The notes beneath the pieces were generated by a model that saw only the letters and a list, made by a program, of their open reading frames with translations, had not been told where the DNA came from and made no database searches. Both the position numbers and the translations under genes were made by a program. This document shows positions 34,987 to 42,508 of a stretch of 64,000 bases of DNA, piece after piece. Within the stretch, counting starts at the first letter, position 1. Every line of letters starts with the position of its first letter. Source of the stretch: Leifsonia sp040686855 (GTDB lineage: Bacteria; Actinomycetota; Actinomycetes; Actinomycetales; Microbacteriaceae); NCBI RefSeq assembly GCF_040686855.1, contig NZ_JBFBOG010000003.1, positions 124,001 through 188,000 of the forward strand. The letters are read 5' to 3'.

Positions 34987-36090
34987 GTGGCTGCTGGCAG
35001 GGGAGCGAGTGCGATCGGGGCGTGGGCACTGCGCGTGCTCATCGGAGTGGTGGTGCTGGCGGCGCTGCTGTCCATCGGCTTCGTGCTGTTCGGGGTGAGC
35101 GGCGAGACGCTGGGCCGGGTCATCAGCACCAACGTGGCCCTGGTGGTGTTCGCCCTGCTGGTGTGGGTGGACTCGGTGATCGGCCGGTACCGTCCGGACT
35201 GGTTCGAGCTGTCCTCCCTGGCGCTGGATGCGTACCTCCTGCTGCTGTGGATCGGCGTGATCTGGTTCGGCTCGTACACCGGGAGCGACATGGTGGCCGC
35301 CTTCTTCATCGGGCTCGGGACGCTGCTGTGGGTCCGCGCGATGATCGGGCTCGGCGACCTGCTCCGGCTGCTGTGGAACCGTTGGCGCTCGCAGGCGACC
35401 GACATCATCGCGATCATCGGCCTGTCCGCGATCGCGCTGATCGCCGTGCTGGTGACGCTGCCCGCTCCGCAGCCCTTCCACGACTTCTGGGATCTGGACT
35501 ACTACGGCCGCGTCATCGGCGCCATCAGCATCGTCGCCGGGGTGTGCTTCGTGCTGGTGCCGCTGTGGGGGCTGGTGAGCTCGCGCGGACAGCGCGCGGC
35601 GGCGCCGGGGCCGGTGCCGTCCTACCCGCCGGCGTATGCGGGCGGGAACGCGCCCTACGCGGCGCCGGTTCCAGCCGCGCCGTACGCGGCTCCAGCTCCG
35701 GCTCCGGCCCCGCAGACCGCTCAGCCCGCCCCGGCGCCGGAGGCTGCCCAGCCCGCTCCGGCGCAGCCCGCGGCGTTCCCGCCGCCCGTGGCCCAACCGG
35801 CGCCCGCGCCGGCCGCGGCATTCCCGCCGCCCGTGGCACAATCGGCTCCCGCGCCGGCGCAGCCCGCGCCCGCTCCGGTCGTCGCTCCGGTTCCGACGTT
35901 CGCGCCCCCGCCCGCCGCCGCCCAGCAGCTGGCCTGGCCGCGTCTCCTCGACGGTCGCCCGGTCCCCGCTGGGCGGGACGGTCGCCCCGACTTCGCCGCT
36001 CTGGCCCCCACCGACCGTCTGGCGTGGCCGACTTTCGTCGACGGCACCCCGGTCCCCGCCGCCCCGGACGGTTCCCCGCTCTACCGCTGA
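34987..36090 (+). CDS. Multi-pass membrane protein with Pro/Ala-rich tail and WP-x-x-DG-x-PVP repeats
   Basis: 367 residues. Five or so hydrophobic segments lie between residues 8 and 200 (LRVLIGVVVLAALLSIGFVL, then VALVVFALLVWVDSVIG and others). A long disordered tail of Ala, Pro and Gln (about 205-315) ends in two copies of a short motif: LAWPRLLDGRPVPAGRDGRP and LAWPTFVDGTPVPAAPDGSP. I know no named family. The tail and repeats should be cytoplasmic or wall-facing and may bind a partner. GTG 34987 follows GGGGAAGGA. It stands alone between a ROK gene and the tRNA. Confidence 0.75.
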   Translation: MAAGRGASAIGAWALRVLIGVVVLAALLSIGFVLFGVSGETLGRVISTNVALVVFALLVWVDSVIGRYRPDWFELSSLALDAYLLLLWIGVIWFGSYTGSDMVAAFFIGLGTLLWVRAMIGLGDLLRLLWNRWRSQATDIIAIIGLSAIALIAVLVTLPAPQPFHDFWDLDYYGRVIGAISIVAGVCFVLVPLWGLVSSRGQRAAAPGPVPSYPPAYAGGNAPYAAPVPAAPYAAPAPAPAPQTAQPAPAPEAAQPAPAQPAAFPPPVAQPAPAPAAAFPPPVAQSAPAPAQPAPAPVVAPVPTFAPPPAAAQQLAWPRLLDGRPVPAGRDGRPDFAALAPTDRLAWPTFVDGTPVPAAPDGSPLYR

Positions 36091-36229
36091 CGCCCAGCCG
36101 TCCCGGAGGTATTCGCGCACATACTGCGGCCCATCTCCTCCCTTTCGCAACGTTCTGCGGCGTGTCGGCCGGCTCATCCTCCCTTTCGCCCGCCGGCCGC
36201 ACGCCGCACCCGGCCCACGCAGGCGCACC

Positions 36230-36272
36230 AAAAAAGGCCCCCTGATCAGAGAATCCCTGATCAGGGGGCCTT
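36230..36272 (-). terminator. Classical rho-independent terminator of the initiator tRNA
   Basis: Read on the minus strand, a perfect 15-bp stem (36272-36258 with 36248-36234) and a 9-base loop are followed by six T. It begins three bases after the encoded CCA. Confidence 0.95.
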
Positions 36273-36274
36273 CG

Positions 36275-36351
36275 TGGTTGCGGGGACAGGATTTGAACCT
36301 GCGACCTCTGGGTTATGAGCCCAGCGAGCTACCGAGCTGCTCCACCCCGCG
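36275..36351 (-). tRNA. Initiator tRNA-fMet, anticodon CAT
   Basis: 77 nt including an encoded CCA. Initiator features are clear: the first acceptor pair is a C-A mismatch, and three consecutive G-C pairs (GGG/CCC) flank the CTCATAA anticodon loop. The sequence is very close to Escherichia coli tRNA-fMet. It is transcribed leftwards with its own promoter and terminator. Confidence 0.98.
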
Positions 36352-36363
36352 GCACAAGAGAAA

Positions 36364-36392
36364 ACACTAGCACGAGTTCCGAAGCGCGTGAA
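36364..36392 (-). promoter_or_regulatory. Promoter of initiator tRNA
   Basis: On the minus strand TTCACG (36392-36387) and TAGTGT (36369-36364) are separated by 17 bases and lie about 12 bases before the mature 5' end at 36351. Good housekeeping-sigma spacing. Confidence 0.7.
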
Positions 36393-36470
36393 ATCGCGAA
36401 CGCCGCCCGGGCGCGTCCTCTCGTGTGGACCGGTCGTCCTACTAGAGTCGTGTCCAGTAAAGGGGATGCG

Positions 36471-37553
36471 ATGGCGAGTGCCGTGACGAAGTTCCGGGTG
36501 GTGGTGGTCGAGGACGACCCGGATGTGGCCTTCTTCATGAAGACCGTGCTGGAGAAGCGCGCGGACGCGGTCGCGATCGCGGTGACCGATCCGTCGATCG
36601 CTCTCGCGACGATCGACGAGTTCGAGCCGGACCTGGTGATCACCGATATCGAGATGCCCGGCATCTCTGGGATCGACCTGCTCAAGGAGCTGCGCAGCCA
36701 GCATCCCGGCCTCCCGGTCGTCGTCATGACCGCCCACGTCTCGGTCGACTACGCCGTCTCCGCGCTGCGCGCCCAGGCGGACGAGTTCCTGACCAAGCCC
36801 GTGGCCTCGGCCGAGCTCGTCTCGATCGTCAACCGCCTGGCCGCGGAGGGACGCGTGAAGCGCGCCGCGCAGCGGCAGCAGGTCGTCCTCGCGATCGGCG
36901 CCCATCCCGACGACGTCGAGATCGGTGTCGGCGGCATCCTCGCGGCCCATCGCGACGCCGGCAACCAGGTCGTCATCCTGACGATGTCCCGCGGCGCCCG
37001 CGGCGGGGACGCGGACGACCGTCAGCACGAATCGCTCGCGTCGGCCGAGCTGCTGGGCGCCCGGCTGTTCCTCGAGGACCTGGAGGACACCCAGATCTCG
37101 GCCGCCGACCCGACCGTCGGCATCATCGAGCGCGTGGTCGCCGAGATCCAGCCGGACATCGTCTACACCCACTCGGCGCACGACCGGCACCAGGACCACC
37201 GCGCCGTCCACGCCGCCACGGTCGTCGCCACCCGCAGCGTCCGCACCGTGTGCTGCTACCAGAGCCCGTCGGCCACGATCGACTTCCGGCCGACCCGGTT
37301 CGTCCCGATCGACGGCTTCACCGACACCAAGCTGCGGCTGATCGACTGCTTCCGCTCGCAGACCGAGCTGCGCGCCTACCTCGAGCCGGACTTCGTGCTC
37401 GCCACCGCGCGCTACTGGTCGCGGTTCGGCGGCGGCAAGAACTGCGAGCCCCTGGAGGTGATGCGCGACACCGCGGACATCTCCGTGCCCGCCTCCTCTA
37501 TCGAGGCCTCCGCCCGCTATCCGGGATCCCGACTGAACAGGACAGCCGAATGA
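36471..37553 (+). CDS. Response-regulator receiver fused to PIG-L/LmbE-type N-deacetylase
   Basis: 360 residues. Residues 8-125 are an intact receiver domain: acidic pocket E14-D15-D16, phosphoacceptor D59 in VITDIEMPG, T87 and K109 in FLTKP. Residues 137-345 are a PIG-L zinc deacetylase: AHPDDVEIGVGG (H145, D147, D148) and HDRHQDHRAVH (H240, H243). Relatives remove N-acetyl groups from amino sugars (MshB, BshB). The usual DNA-binding output is replaced by an enzyme, so phosphorylation probably tunes deacetylation. ATG 36471 follows AGGGGA. This is the first gene of a fully overlapping operon; its stop overlaps the next start (ATGA). Confidence 0.92.
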   Translation: MASAVTKFRVVVVEDDPDVAFFMKTVLEKRADAVAIAVTDPSIALATIDEFEPDLVITDIEMPGISGIDLLKELRSQHPGLPVVVMTAHVSVDYAVSALRAQADEFLTKPVASAELVSIVNRLAAEGRVKRAAQRQQVVLAIGAHPDDVEIGVGGILAAHRDAGNQVVILTMSRGARGGDADDRQHESLASAELLGARLFLEDLEDTQISAADPTVGIIERVVAEIQPDIVYTHSAHDRHQDHRAVHAATVVATRSVRTVCCYQSPSATIDFRPTRFVPIDGFTDTKLRLIDCFRSQTELRAYLEPDFVLATARYWSRFGGGKNCEPLEVMRDTADISVPASSIEASARYPGSRLNRTAE

Positions 37554-38563
37554 CCGACCCCGAACGAATCCGCGTCCTGGTCACAGGAGCCGGCGGCCCG
37601 GCCGGCGTCGCCGTGATCCGCTCGCTGCTCGCGCGGGACGACGTGGACGTGTTCGCCGCCGACATGGACGGCTGGGCCAGCGGCCTCTACCTCGTCTCCG
37701 ACGACCGCCGGCGGATCGTGCCGCCGGGACGCTCCGACGGGTTCGTGGACGCGCTGATCGCCATGAGCCGCGAGGACGGCATCGACGTGCTGTTCTCCAC
37801 CGTCGACGTCGAGCTGCCCGGGCTGGCCGCCCGCCGTGACGAGCTGGAGGCCGTGGGCACGAAGCTCGCCGCGCCGTCCCTGGACACCCTGGTCACCTGC
37901 CTCGACAAGTTCGCGCTCGTCCAGCGGGTCGCGGGCCGGGCGCGCATCCCCGAGACGCGGCTGCTGAACCAGGCCGGCGTCGGCGCCGACTGGACCTTCC
38001 CGGTGATCGTGAAGCCCCGCTCCGGAGCGGGTTCGCGCGGCGTGCGCCTCATCGCCGATCGCACGGCCCTCGAAGAGCTCGGCACCGACGAGAGCATCAT
38101 CATCCAGGAGAACCTGCCCGGCGAGGAGTTCTCGGTGGATGTGCTCGCCGGTCTCGACGGCGAGGTCATCGCCGCCGTGCCGCGGTCGCGCGAGCGCGTC
38201 GACTCCGGCGTCTCGATCGCGGGCCGCACGGTCCGCCGCCCCGAGCTCTCGGACGCCGCCGCCGCGGTCGCGCGCGCCATCGGCCTCACCGGCGTCGCCA
38301 ACGTGCAGCTGCGCTACAGCACCGAAGGCGTCCCGGCGCTGCTCGAGGTCAACCCGCGTTTCCCCGGCGCCATGCCGCTGACGATCGCCTCCGGCGTCGA
38401 CATGCCATCCCTCATGCTCGACCTCGTGCTCGGACGCCCGGTGCCCTCCGCGATCGACTTCGAGGAGCTCGCCAACGTGCGCTTCCTGGAGGACGTCTTC
38501 CTGCGTCCCGCCGACGTGCTGGTCTCCGAGAACGCCGCGCACACGGAGGGACCCGAGGAGTGA
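37550..38563 (+). CDS. ATP-grasp ligase-type enzyme
   Basis: 337 residues. The N-terminal pre-ATP-grasp Rossmann domain has VLVTGAGGPAGVAVIRSLL. The ATP-grasp domain shows VIVKPRSGAGSRGV (ATP-binding Lys and Gly loop), IIQENLPGEEFSVDVLAG and the metal-binding LLEVNPRFPGAMPL. The layout resembles CarB/PylC-like members that join a carboxylate to an amine using ATP. Following a deacetylase that makes a free amine, acylation of that amine is an attractive but inferred role. It overlaps the previous and next genes by four bases each, so all are translated together. Confidence 0.9.
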   Translation: MTDPERIRVLVTGAGGPAGVAVIRSLLARDDVDVFAADMDGWASGLYLVSDDRRRIVPPGRSDGFVDALIAMSREDGIDVLFSTVDVELPGLAARRDELEAVGTKLAAPSLDTLVTCLDKFALVQRVAGRARIPETRLLNQAGVGADWTFPVIVKPRSGAGSRGVRLIADRTALEELGTDESIIIQENLPGEEFSVDVLAGLDGEVIAAVPRSRERVDSGVSIAGRTVRRPELSDAAAAVARAIGLTGVANVQLRYSTEGVPALLEVNPRFPGAMPLTIASGVDMPSLMLDLVLGRPVPSAIDFEELANVRFLEDVFLRPADVLVSENAAHTEGPEE

Positions 38564-39348
38564 GCAGGACCGAGGCCGAGCGCCTTCCTGCCCTGCTGCT
38601 CGGCGACTTCCACGTCCACTCGACGTTCTCGGACGACGCCCGCAGCACGCTCGCCGAGAACATCCAGGCGGCCGCGGACGCCGGGCTCCGCACGCTCCGG
38701 CTCACCGATCACGTCCGTGCCTCCACGACCTACGTTCCCGACTTCCTCGCCGCCGTCGCCGCCGAGCGCGTACCCGACGGCCTGACCGTCCTCACGGGCG
38801 TCGAGGCCAAGCTGCTGGATGCGTCCGGCGCCGTCGACACGCCCGCGGACCTCGTCGTCGGTCCGGGTGGGGTGGATGCGGTCGTCATCGGCGACCACCA
38901 GTTCCCCGGAACGGACGGGCCGTGGTCTCCGCGCGCGACACGCGAACGGCTCGACGCGGGCCTCTCGGAGGAGGACGCGCTCGACCTCCTGATCGAGGCG
39001 AGCATCCGGGCGATGGAGCGGACGCGGCACGCCCAGCTGGCGCACTGGTTCTCGATCCTGCCCAAGATCGGGCTCGACGAGGCGCAGCTGGGGCCGGAGC
39101 GCCTGCTCGCCTGGGCCGAGGCGGCAGCCGCCACCGGCACGATCGTCGAGGTCAATGAGAAGTGGGCCTGCCCGGGCCCGGCCGCCATCGCCGCCCTCCT
39201 GGACGCCGGTGCGCGTATCGTTGCCTCCACCGACAGCCACGTGGCGTCCGACGTCGGCCGCTACGACCGCGTCCCCGCCCTGTTGGAGGCGGCGGCCGCG
39301 CAGGTGGGCGCCGAGCGGCGTCCCACGCAGCAGGAGGGAGCGCGATGA
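38560..39348 (+). CDS. PHP-domain metallophosphoesterase
   Basis: 262 residues. Metal ligands of the PHP fold are visible in DFHVHSTFSDDA, LTDHVRAS, TGVEAK, GDHQFPG and STDSHVASDVGRYD. The layout resembles histidinol-phosphatase-like PHP proteins more than the nucleotidase encoded at 4496. The substrate is unknown. Inside this operon it may dephosphorylate the product handled by the deacetylase and ATP-grasp enzymes, or act on a signalling phosphate. The GTG start overlaps the previous stop, and its own stop overlaps the next ATG. Confidence 0.88.
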   Translation: MSRTEAERLPALLLGDFHVHSTFSDDARSTLAENIQAAADAGLRTLRLTDHVRASTTYVPDFLAAVAAERVPDGLTVLTGVEAKLLDASGAVDTPADLVVGPGGVDAVVIGDHQFPGTDGPWSPRATRERLDAGLSEEDALDLLIEASIRAMERTRHAQLAHWFSILPKIGLDEAQLGPERLLAWAEAAAATGTIVEVNEKWACPGPAAIAALLDAGARIVASTDSHVASDVGRYDRVPALLEAAAAQVGAERRPTQQEGAR

Positions 39349-39503
39349 GTCCCGTCGAACCGTCGTCCGAGCTGCGCGAGCGCATCCAGAACGAGTTGGA
39401 GCGCAACCGGCGCTGGGAGTTCCGCCTGCCGCTGTACGCCGGGATCGCGTTGCTGGTGTGCGCGGCGATCATCGTGGTGCGGGTGGTGTTCCTCCATGTC
39501 TGA
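39345..39503 (+). CDS. 52-residue single-pass membrane protein
   Basis: 52 residues. A charged amphipathic N-terminus (SELRERIQNELERNRRWEF) is followed by one membrane helix (LPLYAGIALLVCAAIIVVRV) and a four-residue tail. The ATG overlaps the PHP stop, and its end overlaps the next start by eight bases, so despite its size it is embedded in the coupled operon and very likely real. It could tether the soluble enzymes or modulate the membrane kinase (inferred). Confidence 0.8.
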   Translation: MSPVEPSSELRERIQNELERNRRWEFRLPLYAGIALLVCAAIIVVRVVFLHV

Positions 39504-39897
39504 CGCCGACGCCCGCGCCAAGCGCGTCGTCATCGCGGACGACGACGACGACATCCGGGGCCTGATGAAGATCGCGGCCACACGCGCCGGCGTCGAGATC
39601 GTCGCCGCGGTGGACAACGGACAGGCGGCACTGGATGCAGTCCGCTCCGGAGACATCGACCTGGCCGTTCTCGACATCTCCATGCCCGGCCTCAACGGCA
39701 TCGAGGTGGCGGAGGCCATCCGTTCGGACGACCTGACCCGCTCGACGCTCATCCTCATGGTCTCGGCGTCCGTGCAGCTGCTGACCGACCACGGAGTCGT
39801 GGCCGACCGGTCGGACAGCTTCATCGTCAAGCCGTTCAGCCCGCGGGTGCTGTCCACCCGCATCCGCGAGATGCTCGAACTGGGGGAGCCCGCATGA
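39496..39897 (+). CDS. Stand-alone response-regulator receiver protein
   Basis: 133 residues, a single receiver domain with no output. Acidic residues D15-D17, phosphoacceptor D60 in AVLDISMPG, Ser90 in the usual Thr/Ser position and K112 in FIVKPF are present. Such CheY-like proteins relay phosphate or bind a target. It lies directly upstream of, and overlaps, the histidine kinase gene, so it is the kinase's likely partner. It may alternatively compete with the receiver of the deacetylase fusion as a phosphate sink. Confidence 0.93.
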   Translation: MSDADARAKRVVIADDDDDIRGLMKIAATRAGVEIVAAVDNGQAALDAVRSGDIDLAVLDISMPGLNGIEVAEAIRSDDLTRSTLILMVSASVQLLTDHGVVADRSDSFIVKPFSPRVLSTRIREMLELGEPA

Positions 39898-41672
39898 CGA
39901 TCGACCGCTGGCTGGGCCGCATCCCCATCGACTCACCGTCGGCGTTCATGAAGCAGATGCCGACGATCGTGGGCTTCGCGATCGCGGCCATCATCGCCGT
40001 GATCCCGAACGGCGTGCCCGTGACGAACGTGCCGCTGTTCTGGAGCGGGATCGGGCTGGTGGTCGTTGCGTCCGTCCTCGCCGCCGTCGTCCCGTGGCGA
40101 CGGTTCCACAGCGAGTGGACCGTCGTGGTGCCCGTGCTGTCGCTGCTCGCGGTCACCCTGCTCAGGCTCGGCACCGGCTCCTCCATGTCGCCGTTCGCCG
40201 TCCTGACCCTGCTCCCGTTCGTGTGGATCGCGACCGAGGAGGGGCGCGTCAACATCCTCATCGCGGCGGTCGGCACGTTCATCGTGCTGTTCGCGCCTCT
40301 CGTGGTCGACGGCGGCACCCGCACCCCGGGGGATGTGGTCCGCGCGTTCTTCTCGCCGCTGATCTACCTCATCGTCGCGATCGTCATCAACGAGATCGCG
40401 CACCGGATGCGGCTCCAGCTCAAGGCCGCGCACGATTCAGCCGAGCAGCAGCAGGCCCTCCTGGCGCAAGCGGTCACCGCGCAGGACGAGCTGGTGCTCA
40501 ACGAGGCGCGCCTCAAGACCGCGAACCGCCTCATCCAGAGCATCTGGAACGCCGTCACCGAGCAGTCCGTCATCGGCACCGACCTCGACGGCCTCATCGA
40601 CGTGTGGAACCCGGGGGCGGAGAAGATGCTCGGCCTGACCGAGAAGCAGGTGCTCGACGGCAAGCACCACGTGATCGACTTCCACCTGCACGAGGAGCTG
40701 GAGCAGCGGCTCCAGGAGATGGACGCGCGGTTCACGACCGTGTCGAGCATCGACGACTTCTCCGCGCTCGTGGACACCGTGCGAGCCGGATCGGCGGATG
40801 TCCGCGACTGGACGTACGTGCGTCCTGACGGCAAGCGGGTCGCCGTGCAGGTCGCCGCGACCCCGCGCCTGGACGAGAACGGGCACCGCGTCGGCTTCAT
40901 CTTCGTGGCGACCGACATGACGCAGGCGCGCGAGTTCGCCCGCCTGAAGGACGAGTTCGTCGGGCTGATCTCGCACGAGCTGCGCACGCCGCTCAGCTCC
41001 ATCCTCGGCTACCTGGAGCTCATGCGCGACGACGACGAGTCGCCCCTGTCGGAGGAGCAGCTGCAGTACCTCGGCGTCGCCGAGCGAAACGCGCACCGCC
41101 TGCTGCGCCTGGTCGGCGACCTGCTGTTCACTGCCCAGGTGGAGTCTGGCCGCTTCCCGCTGGAGATCAAGGACGTCGAGCTGGGAGGCGTCGTGTCGAC
41201 GTCCGTCGAGTCGGCGGGCCCGGTGGCAGCCAACGCCGGCGTGAACCTCGTGAGCGAGGTTCCGGACCGTCCCGTGGAGGTGCGGGGCGACCCGGTGCGG
41301 CTCGGCCAGGCGGTCGACAACCTCGTGTCCAACGCGCTCAAGTTCACGCCGCGCGGCGGAACGGTCACCGTTTCCTTGCGGCCGGATGGCGAGCAGGCCG
41401 TGATCGCCGTGACCGACACGGGCATCGGCATCCCGGCGGTGGAGCTCAGCCAGCTCTCGCAGCGGTTCTTCCGCGCCTCCACGGCCACGCGCAACGCGGT
41501 GCCGGGCGTCGGTCTCGGGCTCACCATCACGAAGGCGATCGTCACGGCCCACGGCGGCCGGCTCGACATCGCCAGCGAGGAGGGCGTGGGCACCTCGATC
41601 AGCATCGTGCTTCCGGTCGAGACGCCACAGCCGGTGACCGAGGCGATCCCGCGGGCCGAGGTGACGAAGTGA
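39894..41672 (+). CDS. Membrane-bound PAS sensor histidine kinase
   Basis: 592 residues. Six or so membrane helices fill residues 20-175. A coiled linker (about 180-215) leads to a PAS/PAC domain (about 215-345; SVIGTDLDGLIDVWNPGAEKM). The HisKA domain has the phosphoacceptor His361 in LISHELRTPLSS. The ATPase domain has the N box DNLVSNALKFTP, G1 DTGIGIP, the F box and G2 GVGLGLTITK. There is no extracellular sensor domain, so the stimulus is probably sensed in the membrane or by PAS. It is the only kinase of the operon and should phosphorylate one or both receivers. It overlaps its neighbours by four bases on both sides. Confidence 0.95.
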   Translation: MTIDRWLGRIPIDSPSAFMKQMPTIVGFAIAAIIAVIPNGVPVTNVPLFWSGIGLVVVASVLAAVVPWRRFHSEWTVVVPVLSLLAVTLLRLGTGSSMSPFAVLTLLPFVWIATEEGRVNILIAAVGTFIVLFAPLVVDGGTRTPGDVVRAFFSPLIYLIVAIVINEIAHRMRLQLKAAHDSAEQQQALLAQAVTAQDELVLNEARLKTANRLIQSIWNAVTEQSVIGTDLDGLIDVWNPGAEKMLGLTEKQVLDGKHHVIDFHLHEELEQRLQEMDARFTTVSSIDDFSALVDTVRAGSADVRDWTYVRPDGKRVAVQVAATPRLDENGHRVGFIFVATDMTQAREFARLKDEFVGLISHELRTPLSSILGYLELMRDDDESPLSEEQLQYLGVAERNAHRLLRLVGDLLFTAQVESGRFPLEIKDVELGGVVSTSVESAGPVAANAGVNLVSEVPDRPVEVRGDPVRLGQAVDNLVSNALKFTPRGGTVTVSLRPDGEQAVIAVTDTGIGIPAVELSQLSQRFFRASTATRNAVPGVGLGLTITKAIVTAHGGRLDIASEEGVGTSISIVLPVETPQPVTEAIPRAEVTK

Positions 41673-42508
41673 GCGACGACCGTCCGGCCGAGCTGACGAT
41701 CGACGACCGCACCATCGCGGTCGCTGTGGTGCAGTTCGCGCCGGGGGAGGACCGCGTCCACAACCGGGACGTGGTGTCCGGGCTGATCGCGGTCGCGGCG
41801 TCCCGGGGCGCGCGGCTGGTGGTGCTGCCCGAGTACTCCTCGTACTTCGTCGACCCGCTCGGGGCCTCCTTCGCGCGTAACGCGGAGGGTCTGGACGGCG
41901 AGTTCGTCGGCGCGCTGGCCGCCGCGGCGCAGGAGCACGGCGTGTGGATCGTGGCGGGGCTCGTCGAGAAGACCGACGTGCCGCACAAGTTCTCGAACAC
42001 CCTCGTCGCGGTCGATCCGGCGGGGGACGTGGTGGCGACCTACCGCAAGCAGCACCTGTACGACGCGTTCGGCGCGCAGGAGTCGGAGTGGGTGGTCCCG
42101 GGTGACCTGGACGCGCCGCAGACCTTCGCGGTCGACGGGATCGTGGTCGGGCTCCAGACCTGCTACGACCTGCGGTTCCCCGAGGTGACGCGCCGGCTGG
42201 CGGACGCCGGAGCCGAGCTCGTGGCGGTCCCCGCCGAGTGGGTGCGGGGTCCGCTCAAGGAGCACCACTGGACGACGCTGCTCGCCGCGCGAGCCATCGA
42301 GAACACGCTCTACGTCGCCGCGGCCGACCATCCGCCCGCGATCGGCGTCGGCGCGAGCGCCGTCGTCGACCCCATGGGCGTCACCGTCGCCGGGCTCGGC
42401 GAGACCACCGGTGTGGCGGTCGCCGAGGTGTCCTCCGCGCGGGTGCGCGAAGTGCGCGAGCGCAACCCGGCCCTGCGGTTGCGCCGTTATCGCGTCACGC
42501 CGCTCTGA
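41669..42508 (+). CDS. Carbon-nitrogen hydrolase (nitrilase superfamily amidase)
   Basis: 279 residues. The catalytic Glu-Lys-Cys triad is visible in LPEYSSYF, TYRKQHLYD and LQTCYDLRFPE, with the family's length. It resembles the Nit/omega-amidase branch, which cleaves amides such as alpha-ketoglutaramate or deaminated glutathione. The GTG start overlaps the kinase stop, making it the last gene of the coupled operon. Its 3' end overlaps the convergent aminotransferase by 14 bases. That pairing recalls the glutamine-transaminase/omega-amidase pathway. Confidence 0.9.
   Translation: MSDDRPAELTIDDRTIAVAVVQFAPGEDRVHNRDVVSGLIAVAASRGARLVVLPEYSSYFVDPLGASFARNAEGLDGEFVGALAAAAQEHGVWIVAGLVEKTDVPHKFSNTLVAVDPAGDVVATYRKQHLYDAFGAQESEWVVPGDLDAPQTFAVDGIVVGLQTCYDLRFPEVTRRLADAGAELVAVPAEWVRGPLKEHHWTTLLAARAIENTLYVAAADHPPAIGVGASAVVDPMGVTVAGLGETTGVAVAEVSSARVREVRERNPALRLRRYRVTPL

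Noticed and set aside
36091..36229. Possible short gene after the Pro/Ala-rich membrane protein
   Set aside because: Frames here are extensions of shadows. The DNA is low-complexity C-rich sequence leading into the tRNA terminator.
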